Shown: one piece after another, positions 14,404 to 22,523 of the stretch | How the letters are laid out: each line of letters starts with the position of its first letter | Position numbering within the stretch: the first letter of the stretch is position 1 | NCBI RefSeq assembly: GCF_000876655.1 | Contig: NZ_JYCN01000025.1 | Location: 62,001-126,000 of the forward strand | Length of the DNA: 64,000 nucleotides | From: Arthrobacter sp. SPG23 | GTDB taxonomy: Bacteria > Actinomycetota > Actinomycetes > Actinomycetales > Micrococcaceae | Reading direction: 5' to 3' | Program-made: the position numbers and the translations under genes | Notes under the pieces: generated by a model | Databases searched by the model: none | Told to the model about the DNA's origin: nothing | Seen by the model: only the letters and a program-made list of their open reading frames with translations

Positions 14404-15564
14404 TTAGGAGGCGGAATGCACGACGGCGGCGGTCGCCTCCGCGATGGCGCGCTCCTCGTCCGTGGGCACCACCAGGACGGGGATCAGCGATTCGGCGGTG
14501 GAAATCACGCGGGGTTCCTTGGACCGCCGACTGTTCAGCCCGGCGTCGATCTCTATGCCCAGCGCACCCAGCTTCTCCCCCACCAGCGTGCGGAACTGGT
14601 GCGAGTTCTCGCCGATGCCGGCGGTGAACACCAGGGCCTTGGCACCGCCAACGGCAACGTGGTACCCGCCGATGTACTTGGCCAGCCGGTAGGAGGCCAC
14701 GGCGAGCGCCATCGACGCGCGGGCGTCGCCGGCCTCGGAGGCTTCCACCACGGAGCGCATGTCGTTGCTGCCGGCGAGGCCCTTGAGCCCGGATTCGCGG
14801 TTGAGCAGCGAGTCGATGTCCTCGGTGGACCAGCCGGCCCGGCCCAGGAACACCAGGATGGAGGGATCGAGGTCGCCCGAGCGGGTGCCCATCACCAGGC
14901 CCTCCAGCGGGGTGAAGCCCATGGACGTGTCCACGGACTTCCCGCCCCGGATGGCCGTGACGGAGGCGCCGTTCCCCAGGTGGGCGATCACGCCGTCGAA
15001 CTCGTCCACCGGAAGGTCCAGCAGCGCCGCCGCCTGGTGCGACACGTACTCGTGCGAGGTGCCGTGGAAGCCGTAGCGGCGGATGCCGTGGTTGGTGTAC
15101 AGCGAGTCCGGCACCGCGTACCGCCAGGCGTGCTCGGGCAGGGTGCGGTGGAAGGCGGTGTCGAACACGGCAACCTGCGGCATGTCCGGCCACTTCTTGG
15201 CGATGGCGCGGATGCCCAGCACGTTGGCCGGGTTGTGGAGTGGCGCCAGCGGGTTGAGCCGCTCGATGGCGCGGGTGATCTCGTTGTCGATCAGCACCGG
15301 CTCGCCGAAGCGCTCGCCGCCGTGCACCACGCGGTGGCCCACGGCATCCAGCGTCCGGTCCCCCAGCACTTCGTGGATGGCGGCGTCCACCTGTTCCAGC
15401 GCCTCCGCGTGGTCCCGCGGGCCCTCGATCTCGCCGTCACCTTCACCGCCGTTGCCCATGCCGATCTTTTCGATCAGTCCCTCGGTGAGGACGCTGTGCG
15501 ATGCCACATCCCGCACCTGGTACTTGAGCGAGGACGAACCGGAGTTGATGACGAGGACGAGCAC
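14404..15564 (-). CDS. ackA: Acetate kinase
   Basis: I start at the GTG at 15564 (386 aa) because AGGAGG lies 4 bases before it and the protein then begins VLVLVINSGSSSLKYQV, the normal N-terminus. The longer frame to 15660 has no homologous N-terminus. Motifs include HRVVHGGERF, RRYGFHGTSHEYVSHQAA and IAHLGNGASV, which form the nucleotide and acetate site of the ASKHA fold. It interconverts acetate + ATP and acetyl phosphate + ADP. pta lies upstream on the same strand, separated by a 430-bp stretch that holds a small ORF on the other strand, so ackA has its own promoter or a long linked transcript. Confidence 0.95.
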   Translation of the reverse strand: MLVLVINSGSSSLKYQVRDVASHSVLTEGLIEKIGMGNGGEGDGEIEGPRDHAEALEQVDAAIHEVLGDRTLDAVGHRVVHGGERFGEPVLIDNEITRAIERLNPLAPLHNPANVLGIRAIAKKWPDMPQVAVFDTAFHRTLPEHAWRYAVPDSLYTNHGIRRYGFHGTSHEYVSHQAAALLDLPVDEFDGVIAHLGNGASVTAIRGGKSVDTSMGFTPLEGLVMGTRSGDLDPSILVFLGRAGWSTEDIDSLLNRESGLKGLAGSNDMRSVVEASEAGDARASMALAVASYRLAKYIGGYHVAVGGAKALVFTAGIGENSHQFRTLVGEKLGALGIEIDAGLNSRRSKEPRVISTAESLIPVLVVPTDEERAIAEATAAVVHSAS

Positions 15565-15687
15565 TGGGCCTCCTAAGCCTTGGCTGCTGCGGTGGTCGGT
15601 GGAAGTTCGATCGTAGCGCCATTGCGAAAGGTTCCGCGGGCGCTTAGAGTCGGCGGACAAATTGGACTACGCGAGGAGGGCCTTTCC

Positions 15688-15966
15688 ATGACTGACAACG
15701 CCAGCGAGCCGGTCAGCACCGATCCGGACACCACTGCGCCGGAGAGCACAGAACCTGACACCGGGGCGAAGAAGCAGGATCCCACCGGCGTCGAAGGCGC
15801 CAACCCTGCCCTGGACGACACGGGGAAGGTCAAGGCCGCCGAGGTGGGCGAGTCCCCCGAACCGCCCGAAAACGTGGAGGACCTGGACCTCACCCCGGAG
15901 GGCCTCTCCGACGAACCCGCCAAGCAGGAGGACCCGGACAGCCCGGCGGAGCCGGAAAACAGCTAG
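15688..15966 (+). CDS. Small acidic, probably disordered protein between ackA and pta
   Basis: The 92-aa ORF starts at an ATG at 15688, with GAGGAGGG 8 bases upstream. It is dominated by Asp, Glu, Pro, Ser and Thr, has no hydrophobic core and matches no fold I know. The strong ribosome site and the biased composition support real coding. It is encoded opposite to both flanking acetate genes and ends in a triplicated 15-bp sequence that includes its stop codon. The function is unknown. Confidence 0.6.
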   Translation: MTDNASEPVSTDPDTTAPESTEPDTGAKKQDPTGVEGANPALDDTGKVKAAEVGESPEPPENVEDLDLTPEGLSDEPAKQEDPDSPAEPENS

Positions 15967-15996
15967 CCGGAAAACAGCTAGCCGGAGAACAGCTAG
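15952..15996 (+). repeat. Three tandem copies of a 15-bp unit carrying the stop codon
   Basis: CCGGAAAACAGCTAG occurs at 15952-15966 and 15967-15981, and CCGGAGAACAGCTAG at 15982-15996. Each unit ends in TAG. In the first, that TAG is the stop of the small acidic ORF; the third ends right before the pta stop codon at 15997. Confidence 0.9.
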
Positions 15997-18108
15997 CTAC
16001 GCGTGCGCGGCCGCGGCTGCCGGTTCCACGGCCGGTCCCACGGACTGCGCCTGCACGGCGGTGATGGCCACGGTGTTCACGATGTCCTCCACGGTGCAGC
16101 CGCGGGAGAGGTCGTTCACCGGCTTGCGGAGCCCCTGCAGGACGGGCCCGACGGCGACCGCCCCCGAGGACTGCTGCACCGCCTTGTAGGTGTTGTTGCC
16201 GGTGTTGAGGTCCGGGAAGATGAACACGGTGGCCTGCCCGGCCACGGACGAGCCGGGCATCTTGGACTGCGCGATCGCGGCGTCGACGGCGGCGTCGTAC
16301 TGGATGGGACCTTCGACGGCGAGGTCCGGCCGGCGCCCCTTCACGAGTTCGGTGGCCTGCCGGACTTTGTCCACGGCCTCGCCGGTTCCGGACCCGCCGG
16401 TGGAGTAGGACAGCATGGCCACGCGCGGCTCCACGCCGAACTGCAAGGCGGTCTCGGCCGAGGCCAGCGCAATGTCCGCCAGCTGCTCCGCGTTGGGGTC
16501 CGGGTTGACCGCGCAGTCGCCGTACACCAGCACCCGGTCCGGCATCAGCATCAGGAACACCGAGGAGACGATCTTCACGCCGTCGCGAGTCTTCACGAAC
16601 TCCAGCGCCGGGCGGATGGTGTGGGCGGTGGTGTGCGCGGCGCCGGACACCATGCCGTCCACCACGCCCAGCTGCACCATCATGGTGCCGAAGTAGCTGC
16701 CGTCCAGCATGACTTCCAGGGCCCGGGCCAGGTCCACGCCCTTGTGCGCGCGGAGCTCCGCGTACTTCTCGGCAAACTGCTGGCGCAGCTCGGACGTGGC
16801 GGGATCCACGATGGTCATGCCGGAGAGGTCGATGCCCTGGGTGGACGCCAGCTCACGCACGTCCGACTCGTTGCCGAGGATGGTGAGGTCGCAGACGTCC
16901 CGCCGGTGCAGGATCTCCGCGGCCCGCAGGATCCGCACGTCGTTGCCCTCAGGCAGCACGATGTGCCGGCGCTGCAGCCTGGCCCGTTCAATCAGGTCGT
17001 GCAGGAACCGCAGCGGCGTCATCCGATCGAGCCGCGGCAGGTGCAGGCGCTCCACCAGCTCCGCGTCGTCCACGCGTTTGGCCCACAGCCCCAGGGCCGA
17101 GGCCACCTTGCGGCGGTGCCCGGACCAGATTTCACTGCGGACCTCGGACACCCGCTTGGCCGTGGTGTAGGTGTCGTCCGGGCTGGCGAACACGGGGAAC
17201 GGCGCCTGCGCCAGCATCGAGTAGATGTTCGGTTCCGGGGCCAGGCCGCCGGTGAGGATCAGCGCTGACGGCACCGGGAACTCCGGCGAGAATGACGACG
17301 CCAAACACGCGACCATCACGTCCGCACGGTCACCCGGGACGATCACCAGCGCGCCGTCGTCGAGCACGTGCAGGAAGTTGGCCACGCTCATGGCCGCCAC
17401 CTTGATGGAGTGGACGTCGCGTTCCATGTCCTGCCGGCCGGCCACCTGGCCGACCCCCAGCGCAGTGGCCACCTCGCCGGTGGTGGGCCGGGCGATGTCC
17501 TCCAGCTCCGGGAAGACATACACGGGCCGGCCGGACGCGCCGGGCTTCACGGCGGCCACGATCCCGTCCACGTCCTCCGGGTCCGCACGGTTCACCATGA
17601 TGGCCAGCAGGCTGCAGCGTTCCGCCGCCAGTTCCTTGCGGGCAACCTCGACGGCGTCAGCCGCCTCCTCGACGGTGCGCCCCTTCGCGCCCACCACGGC
17701 AACGATGGACGCGGCCAGGTTGTTCGCGAGGCGTGCGTTGAGGTCGAATTCGACGGCGGCGTCCTGGCCGGTGAGGTCGGTGCCCTCCACGATCACCACA
17801 TCGCAGTGGCGCGACATTTCGGCGAAGATCTCCACGCAGCGGGCGTCTATCTCCGCCCGGTTTCCGTCGGCCAGCAGGGCGCGGACCTCGGCATACGTCA
17901 GGCCGCCGCGGCAGCGGTCGTCGTCGAGATCGAAGCGGGACTTCATCAGGGCCACCATGGGGTCCGACGCGGCGTCGGGTCCGTGGACCACAGGCTTGAA
18001 GAAGCCGATGCGGTCCGCATGCCGGTGCAGCGTGTCCGCCAGCCCCAGTGCTATGAGCGACTTACCGGATCCCGGTGTGGTCGCGCTGACGTAAATCCCC
18101 TTGGCCAT
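15997..18108 (-). CDS. pta: Phosphate acetyltransferase, long form
   Basis: The 703-aa enzyme starts at an ATG at 18108. The N-terminal part (about 1-360) is the regulatory BioD/DRTGG-type region with a P-loop-like TTPGSGKS at 10-17 (MAKGIYVSATTPGSGKSLIA). The C-terminal 330 residues are the catalytic PTA_PTB domain (ERARLQRRHIVLPEGNDVRI, SYSTGGSGTG, FIFPDLNTGNN). It converts acetyl-CoA + phosphate to acetyl phosphate + CoA and works with AckA in acetate overflow or uptake. The length matches class II Pta. Confidence 0.95.
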   Translation of the reverse strand: MAKGIYVSATTPGSGKSLIALGLADTLHRHADRIGFFKPVVHGPDAASDPMVALMKSRFDLDDDRCRGGLTYAEVRALLADGNRAEIDARCVEIFAEMSRHCDVVIVEGTDLTGQDAAVEFDLNARLANNLAASIVAVVGAKGRTVEEAADAVEVARKELAAERCSLLAIMVNRADPEDVDGIVAAVKPGASGRPVYVFPELEDIARPTTGEVATALGVGQVAGRQDMERDVHSIKVAAMSVANFLHVLDDGALVIVPGDRADVMVACLASSFSPEFPVPSALILTGGLAPEPNIYSMLAQAPFPVFASPDDTYTTAKRVSEVRSEIWSGHRRKVASALGLWAKRVDDAELVERLHLPRLDRMTPLRFLHDLIERARLQRRHIVLPEGNDVRILRAAEILHRRDVCDLTILGNESDVRELASTQGIDLSGMTIVDPATSELRQQFAEKYAELRAHKGVDLARALEVMLDGSYFGTMMVQLGVVDGMVSGAAHTTAHTIRPALEFVKTRDGVKIVSSVFLMLMPDRVLVYGDCAVNPDPNAEQLADIALASAETALQFGVEPRVAMLSYSTGGSGTGEAVDKVRQATELVKGRRPDLAVEGPIQYDAAVDAAIAQSKMPGSSVAGQATVFIFPDLNTGNNTYKAVQQSSGAVAVGPVLQGLRKPVNDLSRGCTVEDIVNTVAITAVQAQSVGPAVEPAAAAAHA

Positions 18109-18156
18109 GATCCGCCCTTAGGTAGTGACGTGGTGGTGCTCCGTCCCTCCATACTT

Positions 18157-19068
18157 TCACTTGTTGGCCGGGTTTCTCCACGAGGCTTGCGGGGCCGGCC
18201 CCGCCGCCAGGTCGTTGATCCGTTCGGTGGCGGCCCAGCTGGCGAGCAGCCGGAGGCGTTCATCCGACGGTGATCCCGGCACTGCCGGATAGACCGTGAG
18301 CCGGAAACCGGGGTCCTCGGCAAGATCCATGGCTTCGTAAGCGAGCTCGAGCTCCCCCACTACCGGGTGGTGGAACACCTTGGTTCCGGCGTAGTGGCGC
18401 CGCACGTTGTGGGCTGCCCAGCGGGTCCGGAATTCCTCGCTGCGCGTGGACAGTTCCCCGACGAGGTCCGCCAGGCGTTTGTCGAACGGGTTCTGGCCGC
18501 TGTAGGTTCGGAGGATTGCCACGTTGGTGTTGGCCGCCAGGTCCCAGTTGGGGTAGAAGTCCCGGGCCCGGGGGTCGAGGAAGATGAACCGGGAGTGGTT
18601 GGCCGGCCGGGCGGGCCCGCGGTACATCTCCGAATACAGGGCGTACGCGAGCTGGTTGGCCGCCACGATGTCCATGTGCTGGTTGCCGATGAACGCCGGC
18701 GCTGCCGTGATGGAGTCCAGCATGAACTGGAGGGCGGGCCGGACGGTCCCGCTCTGCAGGGGCCGCTGCCTGGTCCTGCCGGAAGGGCTGGCCGCCCGTG
18801 CCAGGTTGTAGAGGTGGTCCCGCTCGGCCTCGTCCAGTTTGAGGGCCCCGGCGATGGCGTCTAGGACGCTTTCGGAGGTGCCGGCCAGGTTTCCGCGCTC
18901 AAGCTTGGTGTAGTAGTCCACGCTGACCCCCGCGAGCATGGCGACCTCTTCGCGGCGCAAGCCGGGGACCCGGCGTCGTCCGCCGTAAAGCGTCAGTCCG
19001 GCCATTTCGGGGGTGATCTTGGCGCGTCTTGAGGCGAGGAATTCGCGCACCGCCATCCTGTTATCCAC
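18157..19068 (-). CDS. XRE-family regulator with MmyB-like ligand-binding domain
   Basis: The 303-aa protein has an N-terminal HTH (REFLASRRAKITPEMAGL, then VPGLRREEVAMLAGVSVDYY) and a C-terminal MmyB-like PAS-type domain (AAPAFIGNQHMDIVAANQLA, then RFIFLDPRARDFYPNW). This family is common in actinobacteria and usually controls a divergent oxidoreductase or transporter. The start is the GTG at 19068; the ATG at 19056 (MAVREFLASRR) is equally plausible. It diverges from the Bcr/CflA exporter, so I infer that it regulates that gene and itself. The ligand is unknown. Confidence 0.88.
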   Translation of the reverse strand: MDNRMAVREFLASRRAKITPEMAGLTLYGGRRRVPGLRREEVAMLAGVSVDYYTKLERGNLAGTSESVLDAIAGALKLDEAERDHLYNLARAASPSGRTRQRPLQSGTVRPALQFMLDSITAAPAFIGNQHMDIVAANQLAYALYSEMYRGPARPANHSRFIFLDPRARDFYPNWDLAANTNVAILRTYSGQNPFDKRLADLVGELSTRSEEFRTRWAAHNVRRHYAGTKVFHHPVVGELELAYEAMDLAEDPGFRLTVYPAVPGSPSDERLRLLASWAATERINDLAAGPAPQASWRNPANK

Positions 19069-19203
19069 CCGTTCACGCTACACCGGGGCGCACCCGCTGA
19101 GGGAGGTACTGCCAGAACCCGGATAAGGAGAACCGTCGGTAGGAACGGCGCGGCCCGGTTGAATGGGAAACCACCCCGCATCATCAACTGGAACGGAGCC
19201 AGC

Positions 19204-20463
19204 ATGACCGCCACCGGCGCCCCTGCGCACGCCACCGCACCCGGCCCCGCGCCCGCATCTGCACCGTCCGTCGGGCGGCCGCTGGCGGTTGTCCTCGGCC
19301 TGCTGACCATCTTCGGTCCGATCTCGATGGACCTCTACCTGCCGGTCCTCCCGGCCCTCACCGCCGAGCTCCAGAGCACCACGTCCGTGGCGCAGCTGAC
19401 TATCACCGCCTGCCTGCTCGGCCTGGCCATCGGCCAGGTGGTTGCCGGCCCCCTCTCGGACCGTTTCGGCCGCCGCACGCCGCTGCTCATCGGCGTGGTC
19501 GCCTACACCGTCACGTCGGTCCTGTGCGCCCTCAGCCCCACGGTGGAAACCCTCATCCTCGCCCGGTTCGTCCAGGGCCTCGCGGGCGCAGTGGGCATCG
19601 TGATCGCGCAGGCTGCGGGCCGGGACGTGTACTCGGGCGGGAAGCTGATCCGCTACTACGGCCGCCTCACCGTGCTCGGCGGGTTGGCCGCCATCATCGG
19701 CCCGGTGATCGGCGGGCAGCTCGCGGCGGTCACCGACTGGCGCGGAGTCTTCCTGTTCCTCGCAGCAGTGGGTGTGGCCATCCTCGTGGCGTGCCTGGTG
19801 GTCTTCCGCGAGACGCTGCCGGCAGACCGGAGAGTCACCGGAGGCCTCCCCCACACGCTCAACGACTTCCGCCGGCTCGTCGCCGACAGGATGTTCGTGG
19901 GAGCAGTCCTGATCACCGGCTTCACCTACTCCGCCATCTTCGCCTACCTGAGCGGGGCGACCTATATCCTCCAGGGCATGTACGGGCTCTCCCCGCAGGA
20001 GTACTCGTTCGCATTCGGGCTGAACTCCGTGGGCTTTGTAATCTTCGGGTTCATCGCCGGCCGCCTGGCCGAGCGCTGGTCCGAACGCGGAACCCTTGCC
20101 GCGGGCCTGGCCATGGCCCTCGCCGGCGCCCTGGGCCTGCTGGCCACCGCACTCCTGCACCTGCCCCTGATCGCCATCATCCTGTCCCTGTTCACCATGG
20201 TCAGCGGCGTGGCCGCCACCAGTCCGCCGGCCACCTCGCTGGCGCTCAAGGAGTATCCGGACATCGCCGGCACAGCCTCGTCGCTCCTGGGTCTGGCCCG
20301 GTTCGCCTTCGGCGGCCTGGCCGCTCCCCTGGTGGGCATCGGCGGTGCCAACGATCCGGTCCCGTTCGGCATCGTGGCGGCCGCCGCTGCAGCGGCAGCC
20401 GCGCTCTGCCTGGGACTGGTCCGCCGGCGTCGAAACCCTGGTGGCGAGGGTCAGCGGGGCTGA
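19204..20463 (+). CDS. Bcr/CflA-type MFS drug efflux transporter
   Basis: The 419-aa protein starts at an ATG at 19204 with a GGA-rich site upstream; the frame extends to a TTG at 19159, but without homology. Twelve hydrophobic segments are visible. The family marker MDLYLPVLPAL lies in the first helix pair, and the motif A loop reads SDRFGRRTPLL. Bcr/CflA proteins export drugs such as bicyclomycin, chloramphenicol or small metabolites using the proton gradient. The divergent XRE regulator suggests induction by the substrate. The 3' end nearly meets the PAS-ANTAR gene. Confidence 0.88.
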   Translation: MTATGAPAHATAPGPAPASAPSVGRPLAVVLGLLTIFGPISMDLYLPVLPALTAELQSTTSVAQLTITACLLGLAIGQVVAGPLSDRFGRRTPLLIGVVAYTVTSVLCALSPTVETLILARFVQGLAGAVGIVIAQAAGRDVYSGGKLIRYYGRLTVLGGLAAIIGPVIGGQLAAVTDWRGVFLFLAAVGVAILVACLVVFRETLPADRRVTGGLPHTLNDFRRLVADRMFVGAVLITGFTYSAIFAYLSGATYILQGMYGLSPQEYSFAFGLNSVGFVIFGFIAGRLAERWSERGTLAAGLAMALAGALGLLATALLHLPLIAIILSLFTMVSGVAATSPPATSLALKEYPDIAGTASSLLGLARFAFGGLAAPLVGIGGANDPVPFGIVAAAAAAAAALCLGLVRRRRNPGGEGQRG

Positions 20464-20496
20464 CGGGCAGCGTCCGCGGTGAGGCGCTGGGGAGGC

Positions 20497-21189
20497 TTAG
20501 GCCGACGCTTCATCCTGGCGGGTGCGCTGGCGGGCCGGCCGGCGGTGGCGGGCATGCACCAGTTCCTGAATGACACACCCCAGCGCGCCCGCGTCCGCCG
20601 GGTTGTCGGCCAGGGCCACGAGGCCGCACGCCACGGACGCGAGTTTGATGTTCCTGTTGTTGCTGTAGTTGATCAGCAATTTGAAGGCGTCATCCGATCC
20701 AATGCCGAGCCGCCCGATGAGGATGCCTTCGGCCTTCGCGATGGTGCTCCGCGTACCCACCGCGCCCCGGACGGCTTCGCGCGCGGCAAGCTCTGTTTCC
20801 CGCTGGATCGTGGAAGTCAGGTCCAGCATGATCCCCGAAACCGTGACCAGGTTCCCGGCCTCGTCCAGCACCGCTTCCCCCGCCGTCAGCACCTTGCGCT
20901 CGCGGCGCCGGGCATCAACCAGGCGATGGTAGATGGCCACATGCCCGCCGTGGGCATACACCCCGCGGGTGATCTCCTGAATGCGCGCCAGGTCGTCAGG
21001 GTGCTTGTGCGCCATCGTCAGCTCCAGCGTTGGAACCACGTCCCCCCGGCTGTAGCCGTGGATGGCGTAGACCTCATCCGACCAGTCCATGGCCCGGGTC
21101 TTGGCGTCCAGGACAAACGTGCCGGCCAGCAGGGCTGACGGGCCCAAGGCGCTGGAGTATGTCTCCGCCCGCCCAAAAATTCCGTTCAT
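20497..21189 (-). CDS. PAS-ANTAR regulatory protein
   Basis: The 230-aa protein begins with a PAS-fold region (AGTFVLDAKTRAMDWSDEVY, then the HPDDLARI segment and [19 protein letters not shown]). It ends with an ANTAR-type three-helix RNA-binding domain (AVGTRSTIAKAEGILIGRLG, DDAFKLLINYSNNRNIKLAS). ANTAR proteins bind paired hairpins in nascent mRNA and prevent termination; the PAS part would sense light, redox or a small ligand. The ATG at 21189 overlaps the flavodoxin stop by 4 bases, so the two are co-translated. No matching ANTAR target hairpin pair was identified here. Confidence 0.85.
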   Translation of the reverse strand: MNGIFGRAETYSSALGPSALLAGTFVLDAKTRAMDWSDEVYAIHGYSRGDVVPTLELTMAHKHPDDLARIQEITRGVYAHGGHVAIYHRLVDARRRERKVLTAGEAVLDEAGNLVTVSGIMLDLTSTIQRETELAAREAVRGAVGTRSTIAKAEGILIGRLGIGSDDAFKLLINYSNNRNIKLASVACGLVALADNPADAGALGCVIQELVHARHRRPARQRTRQDEASA

Positions 21190-21722
21190 CGGACCCCGCC
21201 TAGGGCCGCCGCGATTTCCGCCGCCCAGGCATCCACCGCATCCCAGTCCCGGAAATCGCCGGCCGGCAGCGCATCCTTTGCGGCGGGCACGAGCTTCATC
21301 AGCCGTTCGGCCAACCCGCCGGGCGGCGCATCCGGATCCCAGGCACCAAAAAACACCTGTTCCCCGCGGGTGTGCACAAGGCCGGACAGCTTCTCGAATT
21401 CCTTGGGCCTGGCGGACTCAAGAACATCATGGCCCTCGGCATCCACGCGGTCCGTGCCCAGCGGCCCGCTGCTGAACAGCCAGACCGGCCGTTCGGACAA
21501 GAGGACCTCGTGGCTCTTGATAAAGGCCGTGACATCCTTCATGACATGGGCCATGTAGGTTGCCCCGCCAATCACAAAGGCGTCGTACGGGGCGGGGTCG
21601 AAGTACTCGCTGATTGAACGGGCCTCGGCCGCCAGTCCGGCAGCCCCGAGGCCGGCAGCAATCCGTTCGGCAATCCCGGCTGTTGCTCCGTGCCGGCTCG
21701 CATAGGCCACAAGCACCTTCAT
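21186..21722 (-). CDS. Flavodoxin-fold protein (protoporphyrinogen oxidase HemG-like)
   Basis: The 178-aa protein starts at an ATG at 21722, after GAGGGGAAC. The extra 20 residues from an upstream start do not fit the fold. The N-terminus MKVLVAYASRHGATAGIAER is the FMN phosphate loop of flavodoxins, followed by FDPAPYDAFVIGGATYMAHV and VWLFSSGPLG. Such proteins carry FMN and pass electrons; HemG-like members oxidise protoporphyrinogen with a quinone, but neighbouring genes give no sign of heme synthesis. It leads a two-gene unit with the PAS-ANTAR protein, suggesting a redox-sensing pair. Confidence 0.82.
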   Translation of the reverse strand: MKVLVAYASRHGATAGIAERIAAGLGAAGLAAEARSISEYFDPAPYDAFVIGGATYMAHVMKDVTAFIKSHEVLLSERPVWLFSSGPLGTDRVDAEGHDVLESARPKEFEKLSGLVHTRGEQVFFGAWDPDAPPGGLAERLMKLVPAAKDALPAGDFRDWDAVDAWAAEIAAALGGVR

Positions 21723-21944
21723 CGGAGTTCCCCTCTCAACCTCCACGCGGCAGCGTCCTTTCAGCAACTGGTGTTGTCCCATGATCTCCGGAGACGGCTG
21801 CAGGCAGGTAGGGGCTTCCGGCCCGGACCCGGGCAGGGGCCGGGGCCTCGGCGCCGGCCAGGACTCCGGTCTGGGCAGGTGTCAGGAAGCTGGCCCGGAG
21901 ACCGAAATCAGCCCCACCTCTTGACAGCATGCCCCAAAATGGGA

Positions 21945-21966
21945 TTACCTAATGAACATTCGGTAA
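21945..21966. promoter_or_regulatory. TetR (PaaR) box before paaI-paaK
   Basis: TTACCTAATG, two bases, then CATTCGGTAA: 10-bp arms with one mismatch. It ends 22 bases before the paaI ATG. Similar 22-bp sites occur before paaZ and before the thiolase operon, with a weaker one before the TetR gene. Confidence 0.8.
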
Positions 21967-21988
21967 ATAAAGCTGGAGGCAATGACGC

Positions 21989-22507
21989 ATGGCTGAAGTA
22001 ACACTCTCCGGGGCCACCCACCCCATCCTCGAAAACGACTATGCCTCCGAATGGATGGGCATTGAAGTCCTTGCCGTCAGCGAGGGCTACGCCACCATCC
22101 GCATGACCCTCCGGCAGGAAATGCTCAACGGCTTCGGCATGGCCCACGGCGGAATGATCTTCGCCTTCGGCGATACCGCGTTCGCCCTGGCCTGCAACCC
22201 GGCAGGCCCGCCTCCCGGCTCAGCGGGAGCCGGCGCAGCCAGCGCCGGCAGCGACACGATCACCGTAGCCTCCGGCGTCGACATCAATTTCCTCAAGCCG
22301 GCCTTCACCGGCCAGGTGATCACCGCCGTCGCCAACCGACGCGCCCATGCCGGCCGCAGCGGTCTCTACGACGTCCAGATCTACGCCGCAGATCCCCACC
22401 CCGCCGGCTCCCCCGCGGGACCATCCGCCGGTGCCGGCTCAGATGAAACCCCGGGCGAGCTCATCGCCGAGTTCCGCGGCCGCAGCCGCACCATCTCCAA
22501 GAAATAG
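21989..22507 (+). CDS. paaI: Hotdog-fold thioesterase PaaI
   Basis: The 172-aa protein has the PaaI pattern: EVLAVSEGYATIRMTLRQEM, then LNGFGMAHGGMIFAFGDTAF, whose His-Gly-Gly segment and following acidic residue form the active site. PaaI hydrolyses ring-hydroxylated phenylacetyl-CoA esters and rescues CoA from dead-end intermediates. GGAGG lies 9 bases before the ATG at 21989. The C-terminal third has a Pro/Gly/Ala-rich insert (about 63-77 and 133-155), longer than usual. It is followed 16 bases later by paaK, and a PaaR box lies upstream. Confidence 0.88.
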   Translation: MAEVTLSGATHPILENDYASEWMGIEVLAVSEGYATIRMTLRQEMLNGFGMAHGGMIFAFGDTAFALACNPAGPPPGSAGAGAASAGSDTITVASGVDINFLKPAFTGQVITAVANRRAHAGRSGLYDVQIYAADPHPAGSPAGPSAGAGSDETPGELIAEFRGRSRTISKK

Positions 22508-22523
22508 AAACAGGGACCCCCAG

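Noticed and set aside
16003..17268. 421-aa plus-strand ORF opposite pta
   Set aside because: Shadow frame; pta is certain on the other strand.
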